Shown: positions 59,614 through 64,000 of the stretch, one piece after another
Layout: the number at the start of each line of letters is the position of its first letter
Numbering within the stretch: the first letter of the stretch is position 1
Assembly: GCA_944325595.1 (NCBI GenBank)
Contig: CALVAQ010000007.1
Span: 1-64,000 of the forward strand
DNA: 64,000 bases
Direction: 5' to 3'
Origin: Candidatus Gastranaerophilales bacterium
Lineage (GTDB): Bacteria > Cyanobacteriota > Vampirovibrionia > Gastranaerophilales > Gastranaerophilaceae
Translations under genes and position numbers: made by a program
Notes under the pieces: generated by a model
Databases searched by the model: none
The model's input: the letters and a program-made list of their open reading frames with translations, nothing else
What the model was told of the DNA's origin: nothing

Positions 59614-61611
59614 ATGGAAAATTTGATACCGGAAAAAACATCCGCACCCGCCGTCAAAAAGTATGTCCTGAAAAAGCAGGACACTTCTTCGCAATACAAA
59701 ATAAACTACGAAAAAGAACTTAATCCCGCCCAGCTTGAAGCCGTAAAGTTCAAAAACGGTCCTGTGCTGGTCATTGCAGGCGCAGGTTCGGGCAAAACAA
59801 AAACACTGACTTTTCGTGTTGCAAGACTAATCGAAAGCGGAATAAAACCGGAGAATATTCTTCTTCTTACTTTTACAAAAAAAGCTGCAGATGAAATGCT
59901 CAACCGAGCTGTCATGATTTTGGATTCAAGATGCGAAAAAGTTGCCGGCGGAACTTTTCACTCTTTTTCGAACTACATTCTTCGAAAATACTCGAACCTG
60001 CTTGAACTTCGAAACAATTTTACAATCATAGACAGAGCCGATGCCGAAGATGTAATAAACCACCTGAGAGGTTCTGTTATAGGCAAGCAGGAAAAACGTT
60101 TCCCGAGAAAAGGCACCATTCTCGATATCTATTCCAAAGCAATAAACAAAAATATGACCGCTGAAGAAGTCATTGAAAGCGAATATAACCAGTTCTCACA
60201 TTGTATTGAAAAAATCAATGAGATTTCAAAACAGTATATCGCTTACAAAAGACAAAACAGCCTTCTGGACTACGACGATTTGCTTTTGTATTTGAGGACA
60301 CTGCTTCAATCAAATGATGATATACGCAAAAAACTTTCCAATCAGTACAAGTATATTTTGATAGACGAATATCAGGATACAAACTCTCTTCAGGCGGATA
60401 TAATAAAGCTTCTTGCATCGGAGCACAACAACGTTATGGCGGTCGGAGATGACTCTCAAAGCATTTATTCCTTCAGAGGTGCAAATTTCAGAAATATTCT
60501 TGATTTTCCGGCTATATTTCCCGATACAAAAATTATCAAACTTGAACAAAACTACAGAAGTTCACAAAACATTCTGGCGCTTACAAATGAGATAATCAAA
60601 AAAGCAAAAGAAAAATACACAAAAAATCTGTTTTCGGATATAGTTTTTCCCGAAAAGCCCGCACTTATCTGCATGAACGATATGCAGACAGAGGCAGAAT
60701 TTGTGGCACAAAGAGTACTGGAACTTCAGGAAGAAGATATTTCCCTGAATGACATTGCCGTTCTATGCCGCAGTGCAAGAATGACTTACAATCTTGAAAT
60801 AGAACTTGCAAAACGAGCTATTCCATACAGAAAATTCGGCGGTCTGAAATTCATCGAAACAGCACACGTAAAAGATGTCATTGCTCATCTCAGAGTGATT
60901 TTAAATCCGTATGACATAATCAGTCTCAATCGTATTCTGCTTTTGCTGGATGGAGTTGGAAACCAGACAGCAATGAAACTTTTGCCTGTGCTTTCATCAG
61001 AAAAAATTGAGACAGAAAAACTTATGCTGCCTTCAAAAAGTTCCGAAAGCATAAAAAAGCTGCTTTTAACTCTCGATGAACAGAGAAAAAACCTGCTTAA
61101 TCCTTCACAGATTGTGGAGAAAGTTCTTGCATATTACGAACCGATTTTGATTGACAAATATGATGACTACACAAAACGGCTCAAGGATTTGGAGCACTTT
61201 TTATATCTTTCCTCCCAGTACAGCAATCTTGAAGACTTTTTGAGTGATTTGGCTCTCGAACCTCCCGACAGTTCTGTCAGCGAAGTTGAAGACGGAGCAC
61301 AAAAAGACGAATATCTCACCCTTTCCACAATTCACAGTGCAAAGGGTCTGGAATGGAAAGCAGTTTTTATAATCGGTGCCGTTGACGGCAGATTTCCTTC
61401 CGTATACTCTTTTAACTCGGAGGAAGAGCTGGATGAAGAACTCCGACTTATGTATGTAGCTGCAACAAGAGCAAAATCGTATTTGTATATAACTTATCCA
61501 ATAGATATGTTTGATTATTCTTCCGGTATGGTGCTTTCAAAACCCTCTCGTTTTCTGGACGGTATAGAACAAGATATTCTGGAAAAATGGGTACTGGAAA
61601 TAGAGGATTAA
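59614..61611 (+). CDS. UvrD/PcrA/Rep-type 3'-5' DNA helicase
   Basis: 665 residues from the ATG at 59614; a TTG start at 59587 would lie within the promoter. SF1 motifs: 'NPAQLEAV', Walker A AGAGSGKT (about 54-61), 'LTFTKKAADEM', 'LIDEYQDTNSLQ' (about 248), 'VGDDSQSIYSFRGA', 'LEQNYRSS', 'LSTIHSAKGLEWKAVFIIG', 'VAATRAKSYLYI'. Slightly shorter than PcrA. Acts in repair or replication restart. No Shine-Dalgarno. Confidence 0.93.
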   Translation: MENLIPEKTSAPAVKKYVLKKQDTSSQYKINYEKELNPAQLEAVKFKNGPVLVIAGAGSGKTKTLTFRVARLIESGIKPENILLLTFTKKAADEMLNRAVMILDSRCEKVAGGTFHSFSNYILRKYSNLLELRNNFTIIDRADAEDVINHLRGSVIGKQEKRFPRKGTILDIYSKAINKNMTAEEVIESEYNQFSHCIEKINEISKQYIAYKRQNSLLDYDDLLLYLRTLLQSNDDIRKKLSNQYKYILIDEYQDTNSLQADIIKLLASEHNNVMAVGDDSQSIYSFRGANFRNILDFPAIFPDTKIIKLEQNYRSSQNILALTNEIIKKAKEKYTKNLFSDIVFPEKPALICMNDMQTEAEFVAQRVLELQEEDISLNDIAVLCRSARMTYNLEIELAKRAIPYRKFGGLKFIETAHVKDVIAHLRVILNPYDIISLNRILLLLDGVGNQTAMKLLPVLSSEKIETEKLMLPSKSSESIKKLLLTLDEQRKNLLNPSQIVEKVLAYYEPILIDKYDDYTKRLKDLEHFLYLSSQYSNLEDFLSDLALEPPDSSVSEVEDGAQKDEYLTLSTIHSAKGLEWKAVFIIGAVDGRFPSVYSFNSEEELDEELRLMYVAATRAKSYLYITYPIDMFDYSSGMVLSKPSRFLDGIEQDILEKWVLEIED

Positions 61612-61623
61612 TGCCCTGATTTG

Positions 61624-61652
61624 TTGATGTATCAAAAAAACAGGCGTATAAT
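61624..61652 (+). promoter_or_regulatory. pepA promoter
   Basis: TTGATG (61624-61629), 17 bp, TATAAT (61647-61652); the leader then has an AAGAGGA site before the ATG at 61687. Confidence 0.75.
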
Positions 61653-61686
61653 TTAGCAATAAGCATCAGACAAAAGAGGAATAAAT

Positions 61687-63171
61687 ATGGGCTCCGTAAA
61701 ATTTGACGTAAATGTAACAAAAGGATTGCTTGAAAAAACTTCTGCAAATATCCTGGTTGTTAACCTTTTTGAAGGTGTAAAAATTCCGGCAGGCGCTACA
61801 GGTGCTGTAGATAACGCTCTCGACGGATTGATTTCAAAATTTGTTATAGCAAAAGAAGGCTTTAGCGGCAAGTTTGGTGAAATTTATATAGTACCGTCAT
61901 ACGGAAAAATTGCCGCAGAAAAAGTTCTTATTGTCGGTCTGGGTAAAAACAAAGACTTTAACCTCAACAGATTGAGAGAAGTCAGCGAAAAAGTTATAAA
62001 AAAATGCCAGAAACTCAACAATGCAAAAAAAATTATTTCAGTTTTGCATGGCGCAGGTATAGGCGGGTTTGACCCCGAGCAATGCGCAAAAGCAATAACA
62101 GAAGGCGCTTTGATTGGCGGATACAAATTCGACAAATACAAATCTGAAAAACAAGCTTCAAAAATTGAAGAACTTGTTATTGTTGATATGGTCGAAGAAA
62201 ACTGCAAAAAAGCAAAAGCGGGTATCAAAAAAGGCAAAATAGTTGCCCATGCGGTAAATTGTGCGAGAGACCTCTCAAACGAACAACCATCATACGCTAC
62301 TCCGACAAAGCTTGCTGAAATTGCACAAAAAATCAAAGACATAGACGTCAAGGTCTATGACAAAGAAGAAATCGAAAAACTGGGAATGGGTGCATTCCTC
62401 GGTGTAGCCAGAGGAAGCAGCCAGCCGCCGAAGTTTATCCATATGAGATACAAAAGTCCTTCCAAAACTCCGCAAAGAAAAATTGCTATCATCGGAAAAG
62501 GAATTTGTTTTGATTCAGGCGGTCTTGATTTGAAACCGCCGTCATCCATGCTCACAATGAAAGATGATATGTCAGCAGCCGCTGCCGTAATCGGTATTAT
62601 GACAGTCATGAAGGAGCTAAAACCAAACTGCGAAGTCCATGCACTCATTGCGGCATGTGAAAATATGCCGGGATGCTCTGCTTACAAACCAGGAGACATT
62701 CTGACAGCCAAAAACGGCAAAACTATTGAAGTTGACAATACCGATGCAGAAGGCAGACTCACACTGGCAGATGCTCTTTGCTATGCCTGTGATCTTGGAG
62801 TAGATGAAGTCATAGACCTTGCTACTTTAACAGGTGCCTGTGTTGTTGCACTGGGTAATACGGTATCCGGTATTATGGGTAACAATCAATCAATGATTGA
62901 CAAACTCATAAAATGCGGTGCCGCCGGCGGGGAAAAACTCTGGCAGCTGCCGTTGTTTGACGATTACAAAGAATCACTCAAAAGCGACATAGCCGATATG
63001 AAAAATACCGGCTCCCGAATGGGCGGTGCACAAATTGCGGGTGTATTCCTTCAAAACTTTGTAAAAAAAGCAAGATGGGCGCACATAGATATTGCAGGTA
63101 CTGCTTATCTTGACAAAAAAGGAGCAACCGGCGCAGGTGTCAGAACAATAATAAATTATTTGATGTCATAG
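61687..63171 (+). CDS. pepA: Leucyl aminopeptidase (M17)
   Basis: 494 residues, full length. N-terminal macro-like domain; catalytic domain with 'IIGKGICFDSGGLDLKP' (Lys and Asp metal ligands, about 270), 'MKDDMSAAAAV', and the signature 'NTDAEGRLTLADAL' (about 350). Two metal ions remove N-terminal residues from peptides; some relatives also bind DNA. Own promoter and a strong terminator downstream. Confidence 0.96.
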   Translation: MGSVKFDVNVTKGLLEKTSANILVVNLFEGVKIPAGATGAVDNALDGLISKFVIAKEGFSGKFGEIYIVPSYGKIAAEKVLIVGLGKNKDFNLNRLREVSEKVIKKCQKLNNAKKIISVLHGAGIGGFDPEQCAKAITEGALIGGYKFDKYKSEKQASKIEELVIVDMVEENCKKAKAGIKKGKIVAHAVNCARDLSNEQPSYATPTKLAEIAQKIKDIDVKVYDKEEIEKLGMGAFLGVARGSSQPPKFIHMRYKSPSKTPQRKIAIIGKGICFDSGGLDLKPPSSMLTMKDDMSAAAAVIGIMTVMKELKPNCEVHALIAACENMPGCSAYKPGDILTAKNGKTIEVDNTDAEGRLTLADALCYACDLGVDEVIDLATLTGACVVALGNTVSGIMGNNQSMIDKLIKCGAAGGEKLWQLPLFDDYKESLKSDIADMKNTGSRMGGAQIAGVFLQNFVKKARWAHIDIAGTAYLDKKGATGAGVRTIINYLMS

Positions 63172-63186
63172 TGATAAAAATCACAG

Positions 63187-63221
63187 AAAAAAAGACCTTC
63201 CATGTCGGAAGGTCTTTTTTT
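63187..63221. terminator. Bidirectional terminator between pepA and permease
   Basis: AAAAAAAGACCTTCC 63187-63201 pairs with GGAAGGTCTTTTTTT 63207-63221 around ATGTC. The T-run on both strands serves convergent genes. Confidence 0.85.
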
Positions 63222-63231
63222 GCTTTCTTTA

Positions 63232-64000
63232 TTACAATGAAGCTCTTTCTCTTGCTTCTTTGTTTTGAAGTCTCTTTTCTTCAATTTTTTCGATACGTCT
63301 GTTTCTCTTGTAACCGTATCCGGCATAAATACTAATACCAATCAACAGCCACAACGGAAAGAGCAATGCTGTTTTTCCCATGCTTGTAACAGCCACAACC
63401 ATCAACCCGCCGCATAGGATAATACCCATTGCAGGGAAGAATGGAGAAAACGGAACCTTGAACGGTCTGTGTCTGTCCGGATCTGTTTTTCTCAATATCA
63501 AAACACCCACACAAACAATGATAAAAGAAGTGAATACACTGAAAATACAAAGCTGTGCGGCAAGATTCAAATCAAGGAACAAACAGCCTATCATCATTGC
63601 AATACCGACAACCCAGGTAATCACATGAGGAGTTTTGTATGTAGGGTGAACTTTTTTCAATATTGTCGGGAAGAAATTATCTCTCGCCATTGAAAACAGT
63701 ATTCTTGTTGCAGCAAGCTGCATAACAAGCAAAACAGAAGTCAAACCTGTCAAGGCACCGACAGAGATAAATCCTGCAACCCAGCCCTGACCTGTAACCT
63801 GCATTGCATGTGCAATAGGAGCCTGAATATTAATCATATCCCATCTGACTACACCGGTCAAAACAAGAGCAACAAAGATATATACAATTGTACAAAGCAC
63901 CAGCGTACCGATGATACCAATCGGAATATCTTTCTGGGGATTTTTTGTCTCTTCTGCCGCTGTTGAAATAGCATCGAACCCTGTGTATGCAAAGAATATA
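63232..64000 (-). CDS. APC-family amino-acid permease, C-terminal part
   Basis: At least 256 codons; the frame is open to the window edge. The part next to the edge reads 'FFAYTGFDAISTAAEETKNP' and 'KDIPIGIIGTLVLCTIVYIFVALVLTGVV' (split), the signature of cationic-amino-acid-type APC transporters (YfnA/CAT). Then 'MQLAATRILFSMARDNFFP' and 'VHPTYKTPHVITW', typical of the same group. Six or more helices are visible. The short Arg/Glu-rich C-terminus is cytoplasmic. Substrate unknown. Confidence 0.85.
   Translation of the reverse strand, partial: IFFAYTGFDAISTAAEETKNPQKDIPIGIIGTLVLCTIVYIFVALVLTGVVRWDMINIQAPIAHAMQVTGQGWVAGFISVGALTGLTSVLLVMQLAATRILFSMARDNFFPTILKKVHPTYKTPHVITWVVGIAMMIGCLFLDLNLAAQLCIFSVFTSFIIVCVGVLILRKTDPDRHRPFKVPFSPFFPAMGIILCGGLMVVAVTSMGKTALLFPLWLLIGISIYAGYGYKRNRRIEKIEEKRLQNKEARERASL

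Noticed and set aside
1-64000. CRISPR array
   Set aside because: No set of regularly spaced 20-40 bp direct repeats and no cas genes were seen. The direct repeats present are long gene duplications.
1-64000. tRNA or rRNA genes
   Set aside because: No cloverleaf with a GTTCGANTC-type T-loop or ribosomal RNA segment was noticed on either strand; a tRNAscan-SE run would settle it.

Overview
This window is AT-rich bacterial chromosomal DNA with a Gram-negative type of envelope: TolC-like outer-membrane channels, AsmA, EmrAB, ADP-heptose and GDP-mannose genes. Housekeeping genes (ftsH, mfd, pepA, aroF, a UvrD/PcrA helicase, a YhaM-like nuclease) are mixed with many lineage-specific small or secreted proteins. 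Composition and gene style fit an uncultured gut lineage such as Vampirovibrionia/Gastranaerophilales (Melainabacteria). That is an inference from general knowledge and was not tested by any search.

Positions 1 to about 23,900 are the right-hand part of a prophage or prophage-derived element, and the left end lies outside the window. Almost all genes point right. Recognisable structural genes are: tape-measure C-terminal part (2078-3049), a fused tail-tip protein (3152-4483), portal (4512-6008), scaffold (10255), major capsid (10843), connector, stopper and tail-completion proteins (11876-13043), tail tube (13053), terminase small and large (16441-18142), NlpC/P60-like tail peptidase (18155), central tail-tip protein (18532), fibre and fibre-assembly (20980-22671), small lysis-region proteins and a GH108 endolysin (22684-23865). 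The order is unusual: the head and terminase blocks sit inside the tail-tip block. No integrase, repressor, replication gene, head protease or tail-assembly chaperone was seen in the window.

Two islands of non-structural cargo interrupt the late region. Island 1 (6026-10180) holds a reverse-strand tandem array of four paralogous membrane proteins, a 34-codon ORF, a two-helix membrane protein, an LprI-like secreted protein, two paralogous secreted proteins (one frameshifted) and a probable small RNA. Island 2 (13650-16440) holds a one-helix protein, a YkuE/LpxG-like metallophosphoesterase, a reverse-strand membrane-anchored protein and a DUF6973-like protein. Five transcription starts in these islands share an AACGGAAAATA element about 40 bp upstream of an ATAAT -10 box. 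Three of them put the predicted start of the mRNA at the ATG. The left edge (1-2362) carries a duplicated unit of secreted-protein gene plus tape-measure segment, separated by a hairpin-rich non-coding stretch.

Positions 23,916-45,565 are chromosome: yjbQ, a secreted protein, small lineage proteins, a phospholipase C/P1-nuclease-like protein, DAHP synthase, an NDP-sugar pyrophosphorylase, a YhaM-like nuclease, a TolC-like channel with a giant AsmA protein, zinc-ribbon and DtxR-type regulators, a marR-emrA-emrB operon facing a second TolC-like gene, and ftsH. Positions 45,696-64,000 hold small regulators, a surface-glycan cluster (46,577-50,841), mfd, a PrsA/SurA-like foldase, split heptose genes rfaE1/rfaE2, manC, a secreted protein, a UvrD-like helicase, pepA and an incomplete amino-acid permease at the right edge.

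Several genes in both prophage and chromosome have no Shine-Dalgarno but a -10 hexamer 6-7 bp before the start codon, suggesting that leaderless mRNAs are common in this organism.
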